Assembly (NCBI RefSeq): GCF_900215155.1
Contig: NZ_LT907980.1
Coordinates: 124,001-188,000, forward strand
Length of the DNA: 64,000 nucleotides
Source of the DNA: Marinobacter sp. LV10R510-11A
GTDB taxonomy: Bacteria; Pseudomonadota; Gammaproteobacteria; Pseudomonadales; Oleiphilaceae
Direction of reading: 5' to 3'
The notes under the pieces are model-generated. The model ran no database searches, was not told the DNA's origin, and saw nothing but the letters and a program-made list of their open reading frames with translations. Made by a program: the position numbers and the translations under genes. Positions 16,408-23,915 of the stretch are shown here, one piece after another (position 1 is the first letter of the stretch; the number at the start of each line of letters is the position of its first letter).

Positions 16408-16818
16408 TTAAGCGCCTTTTTGGTTTTCGATGTATTGCTTTATAGTCGAAAGCGGTGCGCCACCGCAGGTGATTACGCAGTAGCTTTTCGACCAGAAAAC
16501 TGGTTTCCAGTAATAGCTATTAACGTGGTCGGCAAACTCTTTCCTGATTCTTCGAGAGGTTCCCGTTTTCAGGGCGTTCACAAAATCAGCTACGGCGTAT
16601 TTGGGGGGTAGTTCCATCAAAATATGGATGTGGTCAGGCTCGCCGTTTACCTCAAAAAGCTCCCCCTCCCAAGCGCTCACACGCTCAGAAATCAGTTCAG
16701 ACAGGCGAGCTAATATGCCCTCGTTAATGACCGGGTTTCGATACTTTGTCACAAGAACCAAGTGATACTTTGTGTTGTATACGCAATGGTGCTGAGCTTT
16801 CAGGGTTGTTTTAGACAT
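16408..16818 (-). CDS. tnpA: IS200-type TnpA transposase
   Basis: 136 residues from MSKTTLKAQHH (an ATG at 16827 adds three). A Y1 HUH single-strand transposase: HUH motif in GEPDHIHILMELPP, catalytic tyrosine in STIKQYIENQ. It excises and inserts the element as single-stranded DNA. It is divergent from tnpB, with the two starts 23 bases apart. No lesion is seen. Confidence 0.95.
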   Translation of the reverse strand: MSKTTLKAQHHCVYNTKYHLVLVTKYRNPVINEGILARLSELISERVSAWEGELFEVNGEPDHIHILMELPPKYAVADFVNALKTGTSRRIRKEFADHVNSYYWKPVFWSKSYCVITCGGAPLSTIKQYIENQKGA

Positions 16819-16841
16819 AGGAACCAATTATATTAGGATTC

Positions 16842-18062
16842 ATGGATAAGCGCAAAATCAATTACAAGCTCTACCCCAGCCAATCGCAATCTGAGCGGTT
16901 GCTTGAGAGCTTGCGCTTACACCAACAACTTTATAATGCCGCACTACAAGAGCGTATCGACTGTTACCGAAAAACCGGAAAGTCGATATCCTATAACGAC
17001 CAACAAGCCAGTTTGACTCAGATCCGCGCCGACCATCCCGAATACAAAGCCATTCCGGTTTACATTACCCGAATGACGCTTCGCCGCCTGGACAAAGCGT
17101 TCAAAGCATTTTTTGAGCGCGTAAAGAAAGGCCAGGCTCCGGGGTTCCCCCGCTTTCGCTCACTCAGCCGGTTTTCCAGTTTTGAGATGTGCGGTGGCAG
17201 CGGCTGGGCGTTTATTCCCGAGGCGAACGGTAAGCACGGCAGGCTTTCGATCAACGGCATTGGCCGCATCAAGGCTCGGGGGAAGGCTCGAACTCTGGGA
17301 AAGGTCAAAACTAGCCAGGTTATCCATAAGCACGGGCAGTGGTTCTTATCAGTTACCGTCGAATGTGAGCCTGTGCGGGCCTGCAAAGGCCAGAAAGCTT
17401 GCGGGTTCGATTGGGGCGTGGAGTATTTAGGCACGGTTACGCACGAAAACGGCGAGCATTACGCGATCGAGAACCCACGTTACTACCGGGACTCCAAAGA
17501 GAGCTTGCTGCCGATGCAGCAGGCTGTATCACGCAAAAAGCGAGGTTCCAACCGGTGGAAGCGGGCCTGTAAAGTTCTGACTCAAGCCAGAGCTAAGGTT
17601 GCCCGGCAGCGCCACCACGATCACCATCAACTGAGTCACGATCTCGCGAAGGAGTACACGCTCTTTGCCACGGAAAAACTGACCATTCGGAACATGACCC
17701 GAACGGCAAAAGGCACACTCGACAAGCCAGGGAAAATGGTCAAGCAGAAGTCCGGGTTAAACCGGGAGATACTAGACACCGCGCCGGCAAAGTTGCTGGC
17801 CATGATTCACTACAAAGTCGAAGAAACTGGTGGTGAGTTTGTCGAAATACCCACTCGAAAAGCAAAGCCGAGTCAGCGTTGCCCTGCCTGCTGGGAGGTC
17901 GTAAAAAAGACGCTCAGCGAACGAACGCATCAGTGCGATTGCGGCTGTACCATGCCGCGTGACGCGGCGAGCGGCCTTGTGGCTATCAAGTGGGCTTTAG
18001 GTTTGGGCGGAAACTCGCCCAATGCAGGTCACTCTGCAAAACCGCTTCTAAGTGTGGCTTAG
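16842..18062 (+). CDS. tnpB: TnpB RNA-guided nuclease (IS605 type)
   Basis: A 406-residue TnpB with an N-terminal KINYKLYPSQSQSERLLESL domain, a RuvC-like nuclease (first Asp in CGFDWGVEYL, Glu in FATEKLTIRNM) and the zinc ribbon CPACWEVV...CDCGC, followed by the last acidic site MPRDAASG. TnpB proteins cut the target site using a guide RNA derived from the element's right end and so help the element persist. The right end here overlaps the tnpB 3' end, as usual. It is intact. It differs from copy 2 by Asp/Glu in TLDKPG. Confidence 0.95.
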   Translation: MDKRKINYKLYPSQSQSERLLESLRLHQQLYNAALQERIDCYRKTGKSISYNDQQASLTQIRADHPEYKAIPVYITRMTLRRLDKAFKAFFERVKKGQAPGFPRFRSLSRFSSFEMCGGSGWAFIPEANGKHGRLSINGIGRIKARGKARTLGKVKTSQVIHKHGQWFLSVTVECEPVRACKGQKACGFDWGVEYLGTVTHENGEHYAIENPRYYRDSKESLLPMQQAVSRKKRGSNRWKRACKVLTQARAKVARQRHHDHHQLSHDLAKEYTLFATEKLTIRNMTRTAKGTLDKPGKMVKQKSGLNREILDTAPAKLLAMIHYKVEETGGEFVEIPTRKAKPSQRCPACWEVVKKTLSERTHQCDCGCTMPRDAASGLVAIKWALGLGGNSPNAGHSAKPLLSVA

Positions 18063-18340
18063 TGGCGGTAGTTTATATTACAAAAGGCTCAGTATTCGAT
18101 GCCATTGAAGAGGATGTGGCTGCGGCGGAAGTGCTGAAGGTTAAGGCGGCTTTAATGGATTGCATTCGTAATTACATTGCCTCGAATGGTTTAACTCAGC
18201 GGCAAGCAGCGGATTTGATGGGAGTGCAGCGTTCAAGAATCGGTGATGTCGCGCGCGGCCATGTCAGCGTGTTCTCAATCGACGCCTTGGTTTCTATGGC
18301 TGCACGAGTAAACCTGCATCCAGTGAAAATCGCTGCTTAA
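18062..18340 (+). CDS. XRE (HTH_37-like) antitoxin, 5' end replaced by IS605 right end
   Basis: The frame reads GSVFDAIEEDVAAAEVLKVK, then ASNGLTQRQAADLMGVQRSR and FSIDALVSMAARVNLHPVKI, a small helix-turn-helix antitoxin family usually preceded by a RelE-like toxin gene. The first native codons were lost to the IS. A GTG at 18062 at the very edge of the element could start a 92-residue product. No toxin gene is left upstream. Confidence 0.6.
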   Translation: MAVVYITKGSVFDAIEEDVAAAEVLKVKAALMDCIRNYIASNGLTQRQAADLMGVQRSRIGDVARGHVSVFSIDALVSMAARVNLHPVKIAA

Positions 18341-18432
18341 GGCCTTGGAGCACCGAAGCCTTTTGCATGCGGCTGGTCTTTCAGCTTAAGCAGTTCCAGC
18401 GCTTCTGGAGTAAACTCGACTGTGTACACCAT
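18337..18432 (-). pseudogene. ParE remnant (31 codons)
   Basis: MVYTVEFTPEALELLK matches the first 16 residues of the intact ParE at 3254, then continues into KDQPHAKGFGAPRP and stops. More than two thirds of the toxin is deleted. It overlaps the 3' end of the XRE gene on the other strand. Confidence 0.7.
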
Positions 18433-18437
18433 TAAGT

Positions 18438-18620
18438 TTATGAAGTGGAATTCTGGTGTTTTGCTGACAATCGGGCACGCACTTGGTCAGCGCTGAGCGC
18501 TCGCAAGCCATCGCGAATTACTTCGCTTTCAGTGGCGTATTCGCCAGCGGCAACCTTGGCTTTTACTACGTCGGCCATCTGGTTGGGTAGAGTAATGCTG
18601 AATTGTTGAGTAGTACGCAT
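18438..18620 (-). CDS. truncated ParD paralogue
   Basis: A 60-residue version of the ParD at 3254-3532. The ribbon-helix-helix (TTQQFSITLPNQMADVVKAK) and following helix are intact. 32 residues are deleted between GLRAL and SADQVRARLSAKHQ. The DNA-binding half and the same upstream palindrome are kept, so it may still bind both operators. Its toxin partner is gone. Confidence 0.75.
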   Translation of the reverse strand: MRTTQQFSITLPNQMADVVKAKVAAGEYATESEVIRDGLRALSADQVRARLSAKHQNSTS

Positions 18621-18640
18621 GACGGGCCTCCCGCAAAAGA

Positions 18641-18655
18641 TAGGATTTAATCCTA
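18641..18655. promoter_or_regulatory. ParD operator, second copy
   Basis: TAGGATTTAATCCTA, identical to 3553-3567 and at the same distance from the parD-like start. Confidence 0.55.
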
Positions 18656-18901
18656 CTCCATCCTGCGTAGATAATCACGGTTGTAAAAGCAGGAACGGAT
18701 TTGTGAAAAATTATGGAAAAATTCATGGACAGGCGCGCGCGCTCTAGTCTTTTTATTCCCTCCTACTGCGCATAATTCGGCGTTATGGCACGGCTGATCC
18801 AATGACAACCATATTCCAGGTCTGCAAGGTCTGTAGTGGTGCATCAGGGGAGGGGTGTTGGGTTCCTGTGGTAAACTTCAGGCATCGAGATAGGAGGACG
18901 C

Positions 18902-19566
18902 ATGGCAACGAATCACCACGACACCGGTTACAAGGAATTGTTTAGCCACCCGGAGTTTGTTCAGCAGTTGATCGAAGGGTTTGCCCCGTTCGAGATCGCG
19001 GATCTGATGGACTTCAGTACACTCAAGAATCACAGCGGCAATTACATTACGCCGCTGTTCGAGGAGAAGTTCGAAGACGTCGTGTGGTCTGTTTCTACGA
19101 CCACCTGCTGAAGAACAAGGTGACAACACCAAAAGGTGGGTTGCCGCCAGTATTCCCTATCGTGCTTTACAATGGTTCGCAGCGCTGGACCGCAGAGCAG
19201 GCTGTGGATCGGGTTGTGGCGATCATACAGTCGGATCGGAACAAAGATCGTACCGACAGAATCATTACTCGTTGGCTCAAACGCCATTTGCAGCGACTTG
19301 GAGCTGAAGTACACTTGGATCAGCTCAACAGTTTGGTGGAGGACAGAGATATGTTGGCAGAGAATTTGGAGAACCTGGTTAAGAAAGAACGGCTTGAGGG
19401 GCGTCAGGAGGGCCGTCAGGAGAGCGATTGGCGCGCATTAGAAGAAAAGCGTAAAACCGTTCGTCATCTTCTTTCATTTGGCGTGCTCAGTAACGATCAG
19501 ATTGCAGTAGCGACGGGGTTATCGGTTGACGAGATCGTCAAGCTGCGAATTGAAGACAAGCATTAA
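18902..19566 (+). pseudogene. rpn: Rpn copy 8, two internal deletions
   Basis: It has the same promoter segment and start as copy 4 and 62 intact codons to FEEKFEDVVWSV, then a deletion with frameshift (GTGTGGTCTGT joined to TTCTACGACC) and a second at GCAGAGCAGG. The N-terminal frame ends at STTTC. The C-terminal frame is open from GTG 19084 (160 residues) and keeps two GRQE repeats, the copy 2 tail and the internal start at 19351. It shares both deletions with copy 6. Confidence 0.85.
19351..19566 (+). CDS. predicted short Rpn product (copy 8)
   Basis: ATG 19351 with GGAGGA at 19338-19343 encodes 71 residues with the copy 2-type tail. Confidence 0.5.
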   Translation: MLAENLENLVKKERLEGRQEGRQESDWRALEEKRKTVRHLLSFGVLSNDQIAVATGLSVDEIVKLRIEDKH

Positions 19567-19579
19567 TAGAAGAAAAGCA

Positions 19580-19640
19580 GGGACAGATTTGAAATCTGTC
19601 CCGAAGGCCCCAGAGCAGGGACAGACTCAAAGTCTGGCCC
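19580..19640. repeat. two GGGACAG/CTGTCCC palindromes
   Basis: Palindromes at 19580-19602 and 19618-19640. The second has drifted (CTGGCCC in one arm). They precede fragment F. Confidence 0.85.
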
Positions 19641-19676
19641 TGGCCGGCTTCTGAAACCGGCAACAAGGAGGTTGTT

Positions 19677-19823
19677 ATGATCAATATTTCCCACCACGGC
19701 GCCGTTTCTGGCTCCTGCCACGAGTTGAGCATTATCCCTTCTAACCGATCGTATCCCTCCTCCGGTATTCTGACTGACTGCGGCTTGTTTCAGGGCGCAG
19801 ACCCACTAACCACAAAACCTTGA
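19677..19823 (+). pseudogene. metallo-beta-lactamase 5' fragment F
   Basis: Nearly the same as fragment A (48 codons, same three-codon gap, same fusion into the CapD remnant), with ILTDCGL instead of ILIDCGL. Fragments A and F therefore come from one duplicated block. Confidence 0.75.
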
Positions 19824-20493
19824 TTGTGGGCTTGCCGGCGTTTGCCTTGAGCCACTTGGAAGAGGCGGTGCGTAGCCATAGGGTCAAACGCTTGCTGTTA
19901 GTGGTGGATGCGGATACGGACGTGAACCGCCGCGGGTGGCTCGATTGGTTCTGAGCTGTGCCGGCAGATTATTCGCCACCAGCCCAAGTGCCTGGTGTTG
20001 TTTGAGCAGTCTGAGTTTGCCTTGTACGCGATTGAGCGCGAGCTTCAGCAGATCAATCTGGTGGAACCTGAACGTGTGCGTTCACCCATTGTTGGGCAGT
20101 GTGGTGCACCGCCGCCGCTGTGAAGCGGTAAGGCCCACCAATGTGATGGGCGCCAGTAAACGTATGGCGGAGTTGGTGTTCAGTGGCCTGCGCCCTGGTG
20201 AGAAACTGTTCGAGGAGTTGTTGATTGGTGATGACCCTCAGGGTACCTCGCACCCGCGCATTATGATGGCGCGAGAAGTATCTATGGCTTGGGAGGATTT
20301 GGAAGCTGTGTTAAGTAAGCTTTCGCGGGCTAGCCAGGAATTTGATTGCAAGCAGGTTGTAGAAACGCTTAAAAGTGCGCCGACGGGGTTTACGCCGAAT
20401 AGTAATGTGGCTGATTTGGTTTGGTGCAATGGCGGCAGTGATTTGGCGGTTGATCATGAGAGCACAGGAAAGGTACACCGGCTTCCTGTTTGA
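19824..20493 (+). pseudogene. CapD/WbpM-like remnant 2
   Basis: A more decayed duplicate of 3807-4678. The nucleotide-binding region is cut and frameshifted (GSIGS region around 19940), then the same fused segment VHPLLGSVVHRRR, AVRPTNVMGASKRMAEL and FSGLRPGEKLFEELL to VHRLPV. No catalytic core remains. Confidence 0.8.
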
Positions 20494-20512
20494 TTAAAGT
20501 TCGGAGGTGCTT

Positions 20513-20654
20513 GCCCCCCCCCTCTCCCCCAGCCCCTCTCCCGCAAGGGGTGAGGGGAGCTACACACTCGAAGCCTGAGGGTGCTGTAGCTGGTCTCGCC
20601 ATCGCAGTAAAAGCCCCTCACCCCTTGCGGGAGAGGGGTTGGGGAGAGGGGGGG
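20513..20654. repeat. CCCCTCTCCC/GGGAGAGGGG dispersed repeat, copy 3
   Basis: The same unit as copies 1 and 2, between the CapD remnant and metallo-beta-lactamase fragment G. The left end has a longer C-run. Confidence 0.8.
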
Positions 20655-20687
20655 TGGTATTAAAATGTACAACAAGGACTGTTGAAG

Positions 20688-21018
20688 ATGATAAACATAA
20701 CCCATCACGGCGCCACCACCGGCGTCACTGGCTCCTGCCACGAACTGACCCTCCGTTCTGAACAAAACGCTCCCGCCGGCATTCTAATTGACTGCGGCCT
20801 GCTTCCAATCTCTCCGTTGATTTCCCTCTTGAGCATATTCGTGCCCTGGTGGTTACTCCGCCCATGCTGGGCAATCGGATTTAATCCGTTTTATTGAGGG
20901 TATTGCGACGAAGCCCGCGGAGATTCGTATTGTGCACGGGGATGAGTCGGCAAAGCGGGCGTTTAAACAGTGCCTTGTTGAATTGAATTATCCGAGTGTG
21001 TTGATACCCGATCAATAA
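20688..21018 (+). pseudogene. metallo-beta-lactamase fragment G, N- and C-terminal ends only
   Basis: Begins MINITHHGATTGVTGSCHEL and GILIDCGL. It keeps a piece like LEHIRALVVTPP, then ends with IRFIEGIATKPAEIRIVHGD and the stop at 21016-21018, which is a plausible native C-terminus of the beta-CASP protein. About 1 kb of the interior is gone. This is probably the ancestral position of the gene, next to CapD on one side and mvaT on the other. Confidence 0.7.
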
Positions 21019-21190
21019 ATGTTTAAACGGGTATGTTGCTTTGTTAAAGACGGGTAAATGAATAGTCTTTGCCATATATAATTCGATGACTTATTATTGC
21101 CGTGGATTTCAGTAAGCCCTTGAGTCGTTTTACACGGTTTGAGTTTTAGAAGCCTCATGTTGAATGTAGAAAAAATAAGGTTTTAATTCC

Positions 21191-21559
21191 ATGGCAAAGA
21201 TTAACGATTACTACCAGAAGAAGCAGCTTATGGAAAAGCTTACAGCCGAGATTAATCAGCTGGAGCAGGATCAGTCACTGAAGCACGAGCTGGCATTTGA
21301 GAACAGCATTCGTGAGTTGATGGCAGAGTATGATAAGTCTCCGAAGCATGTGCTTCAGATTCTGGCAGCGATTGATCCTTCCATTGTCGGCGCTAAGGCA
21401 GAAGGCAGCACCGGCACCCGCGCCAAGCGCCCCATGAAAACCTATAAGAACCCGCACACAGGCGAAGAAGTTCAAACCCGTGGCGGTAATCACAAGGTTT
21501 TGAATGAGTGGCGTCAAAAGCACGGCAAAGAAGCGGTGCAGAGCTGGCAGCAAGACTGA
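21191..21559 (+). CDS. mvaT: MvaT-family H-NS-like nucleoid protein
   Basis: A 122-residue xenogeneic silencer of the MvaT type. It has an N-terminal coiled-coil oligomerisation region (KKQLMEKLTAEINQLEQDQS) and a C-terminal AT-hook-like DNA-binding domain (KTYKNPHTGEEVQTRGGNHK, then LNEWRQKHG). Such proteins bind AT-rich, often acquired, DNA. It lies at the border of the debris region. The 170 bases upstream are AT-rich with a TATAAT at 21077-21082. It ends before a strong bidirectional terminator. Confidence 0.9.
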   Translation: MAKINDYYQKKQLMEKLTAEINQLEQDQSLKHELAFENSIRELMAEYDKSPKHVLQILAAIDPSIVGAKAEGSTGTRAKRPMKTYKNPHTGEEVQTRGGNHKVLNEWRQKHGKEAVQSWQQD

Positions 21560-21598
21560 TCAGTCGAATATAAAAGTTGTAAAAAAAGCAGTAAAAAA

Positions 21599-21635
21599 GA
21601 GGGGCCAGGTGAATAATCATCTGGCCCCTCTTTTT
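21599..21635. terminator. bidirectional rho-independent terminator
   Basis: Stem GAGGGGCCAGGTGA (21599-21612) with TCATCTGGCCCCTC (21617-21630), with T-run TTTTT on the plus side and AAAAAA on the other. It serves mvaT and, on the minus strand, the diguanylate cyclase gene ending at 21649. Confidence 0.9.
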
Positions 21636-21648
21636 GTTCCAATCAATG

Positions 21649-22605
21649 CTATTCAAAAACAACCACGCAATTTCTTCCGTTTTTCTTTGCGGCATACAAG
21701 GCTTCGTCTGCTTGCTGCATCCACTTCATATGGTTTTTCGGCCTGTCGGTTAATTGCGCTATGCCCACGCTCACCGTATAACGAACGGGTGCAACAGAGG
21801 TTTGAACCACGCTTTTTTCTATGGCGTCTCGTATTCGCTCACATATTATGCGAGCGCCTTCGGCATCGGTTTCTGGTAATACAACGCCAAACTCTTCACC
21901 GCCATAACGGCCAATACTGTCAGATTGTCGCAAATTGCTTCTGGCGGTTTCAGCGGTGTGTTTGATCACTTCATCGCCAGCCAAGTGGCCGTGGGTGTCG
22001 TTCACTTTTTTGAAGAAGTCGATATCAAACATCACAAGGCTGGTTGCTTGGCCGTAGCGGCGAAACCGTTCGAACTCCGCATCCACCAGGTTCTCCCAGG
22101 TGCCGCGGTTTAGCAGGCCGGTTAACAGGTCGGTCATGCTGAGTTTCGCGAGTTGCTCATTAGCCCGCTCTAGTGCGCGCTTGCCAGTGGCGATATCGGT
22201 TACGTCGTACACCATTAGGCATATCTTCTCCACCTGCCCGGTACTGCCTGACAACGGGCTGATAGTGAGGTTCTGGAACATATGGTCTTCCGTTCCGGTA
22301 ATGGGGCGCGTATTGCGGAACCGGAACAGGTAGGGGCGTTGCTCCCAGGATGTAAACGCCCGGGTGTTCAGCAGTGCCACGGAATCCACTTTGCGGGTTA
22401 GCCAGGCTTTTGGGATGTCGGGGAATAGTTCGAACAGTACCTGGTTGCGGATTTTGCTGGCGGTGATGCCGCTGTGGTTTTCCATAAAGCCATTCCAGGC
22501 CTGCACCCGAAATTCCAGGTCCAGCACTACCAGGCCAACCTCAACGGATTCCAGCATGTCCACCAGCCAGTGGAAGGATTGAGCTTCAAGTTCGTTTATG
22601 GGCAT
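21649..22605 (-). CDS. PAS-GGDEF diguanylate cyclase
   Basis: A 318-residue cytoplasmic protein with an N-terminal PAS-like sensor (VGLVVLDLEFRVQAWNGFME, residues about 15-135). Its GGDEF domain starts MTDLLTGLLNRGTWENLVDA and carries an active-type GGEEF in IGRYGGEEFGVVLPE, so it should make c-di-GMP. No membrane segment is seen. It starts three bases after the stop of the response regulator gene upstream, so the two form an operon in which phosphorylation input and c-di-GMP output may be linked. Confidence 0.9.
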   Translation of the reverse strand: MPINELEAQSFHWLVDMLESVEVGLVVLDLEFRVQAWNGFMENHSGITASKIRNQVLFELFPDIPKAWLTRKVDSVALLNTRAFTSWEQRPYLFRFRNTRPITGTEDHMFQNLTISPLSGSTGQVEKICLMVYDVTDIATGKRALERANEQLAKLSMTDLLTGLLNRGTWENLVDAEFERFRRYGQATSLVMFDIDFFKKVNDTHGHLAGDEVIKHTAETARSNLRQSDSIGRYGGEEFGVVLPETDAEGARIICERIRDAIEKSVVQTSVAPVRYTVSVGIAQLTDRPKNHMKWMQQADEALYAAKKNGRNCVVVFE

Positions 22606-22608
22606 GGT

Positions 22609-23640
22609 TCATTCCACCAGATATTGGAGACGTTGTTCAAGGAAGGGCACAGAATCTTCCGTGAGCAGCACCAACATGTCGCACTGTATATTCCGTTCTT
22701 CAAGTGTGTAGCTTATTTCAATGCACAGGAGTTGTTCGTCTCTGGAGTTTTGATGTTCGAGCAGTTCTGTGACCTGTCGGTGCTGGCCTAATACGCTGGG
22801 ATGGCCCAGGCCGAGTTTAAGATCCAGCTGGTCGCCAATGCCTTTAAGGAAGGCGCCAAACAGGATGCTGGACATATCCATCAACACTTCTACGTTTACG
22901 GATTCGCCTTCGAGGGTGTCGTAGTGGAGCAGTTCGGCCATTTCCCGGAAGCTGGCGTCTGCAAACAGTAACAGCGCCTCGCCGGCAATACCTGCGCCGG
23001 TGAAACCCTGGCACACGGCAGAGTAGGTATCACTGTCGCCGGCGGCAGAAATGGCCATGTGGAGTTCGGAGTTGGCAATAAAGGCGACTTTCGGGATGGG
23101 CTGTTTCACGAATACCCGCAACAGCCGGGCAAGTAGGTCTGAGGAGCGCCCCATGGCGACGTTGGAGATTTCCTGCAGGTAGTCGTTCAATGAAACGGAG
23201 ATTTCTTGTGCCTGGGATTCGTTGCTTGGGTTGAGTTGCCCATCGCTCAGCGCCGCACTTTCTAGATCGCCAGGGCGATAAAAGCCATAATCCGCAAGCA
23301 GGCTAAGGACAAGGCCCATGTCTGTGGGCTTTTTTATGAAATCGATGGCGCCGAGCTTACGCACCCGTTCCCGGGCTTCTGGCTGTATGTCGCCAGAAAC
23401 TACGATGGTCATTATCGGCAAGTCTTCGGCCTGCACGTGTTCCAGAACCTCGTAGCCGTCCATTTGTGGCATGTTGAGGTCGAGAAACATCAAATCGGCC
23501 TGCCGCGCGCGTAGCATTTCAAGGGCTTCCACGCCGTTAGTGGCAAACAGAATCTTATCGGCCAACCCAGTGGGTAGGGCCCGGGCCATCTGTTTTCTGG
23601 CAAGTGCGGAGTCGTCGCAGATGAGTATGCGGGTGGTCAT
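22609..23640 (-). CDS. response regulator with CheC-like output domain
   Basis: A 343-residue protein with a receiver domain (residues about 4-122, phosphoacceptor Asp in LMFLDLNMPQMDG, conserved Lys in IDFIKKPTDMG). A CheC/CheX-like domain follows, with NVEVLMDMSSILFGAFLKGI as its helix. CheC-type domains remove phosphate from CheY-type receivers, so it may tune a chemotaxis or c-di-GMP pathway. It is the first gene of a two-gene operon with the GGDEF gene. Divergent from the exported-protein gene at 23916. Confidence 0.85.
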   Translation of the reverse strand: MTTRILICDDSALARKQMARALPTGLADKILFATNGVEALEMLRARQADLMFLDLNMPQMDGYEVLEHVQAEDLPIMTIVVSGDIQPEARERVRKLGAIDFIKKPTDMGLVLSLLADYGFYRPGDLESAALSDGQLNPSNESQAQEISVSLNDYLQEISNVAMGRSSDLLARLLRVFVKQPIPKVAFIANSELHMAISAAGDSDTYSAVCQGFTGAGIAGEALLLFADASFREMAELLHYDTLEGESVNVEVLMDMSSILFGAFLKGIGDQLDLKLGLGHPSVLGQHRQVTELLEHQNSRDEQLLCIEISYTLEERNIQCDMLVLLTEDSVPFLEQRLQYLVE

Positions 23641-23915
23641 GATTGCGGCCAGCGGGGGATGATTAACGATGCCCCAATTATAACAGCACGCTTAACTATG
23701 TACACGTAAACGACACCTTTTGGGCGGCTTCAAAACGGCTGCAGTGTAACGGTTTGTTATCCGCGTTTGTGACTAAGCTCACTCTATAGCGCGAGCTGTC
23801 TCCGCTATAGTGTACGTGTTAAAAACAAAAAGTAAGTGAGTATTGCAAGCACAAGCCGCTTGCGTGATGCAGTACACTTAAACTGGCCCTTCAACCCTTA
23901 ATCCGAGACATTGCT

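Larger units (their letters stand above)
16362..18078 (+). mobile_element. IS200/IS605-family element, copy 1
   Basis: 1717 bases with divergent tnpA and tnpB. The boundaries come from alignment with copy 2 (49061-50777): identity starts right after a shared TTGA and stops after GTTTATAT. There are no terminal inverted repeats or target duplications, as expected for single-strand peel-and-paste transposition. Only a handful of substitutions separate the copies, so one arose recently. It interrupts metallo-beta-lactamase fragment E. Confidence 0.9.

Noticed and set aside
2940..19566. Many small toxin-antitoxin genes with repeats between them suggested a chromosomal integron cassette array.
   Set aside because: No attC-like sites (GTTRRRY/RYYYAAC pairs with an imperfect palindrome) and no integrase were found. 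The repeats are GGGACAG palindromes and gene fragments, and genes are not uniformly oriented.
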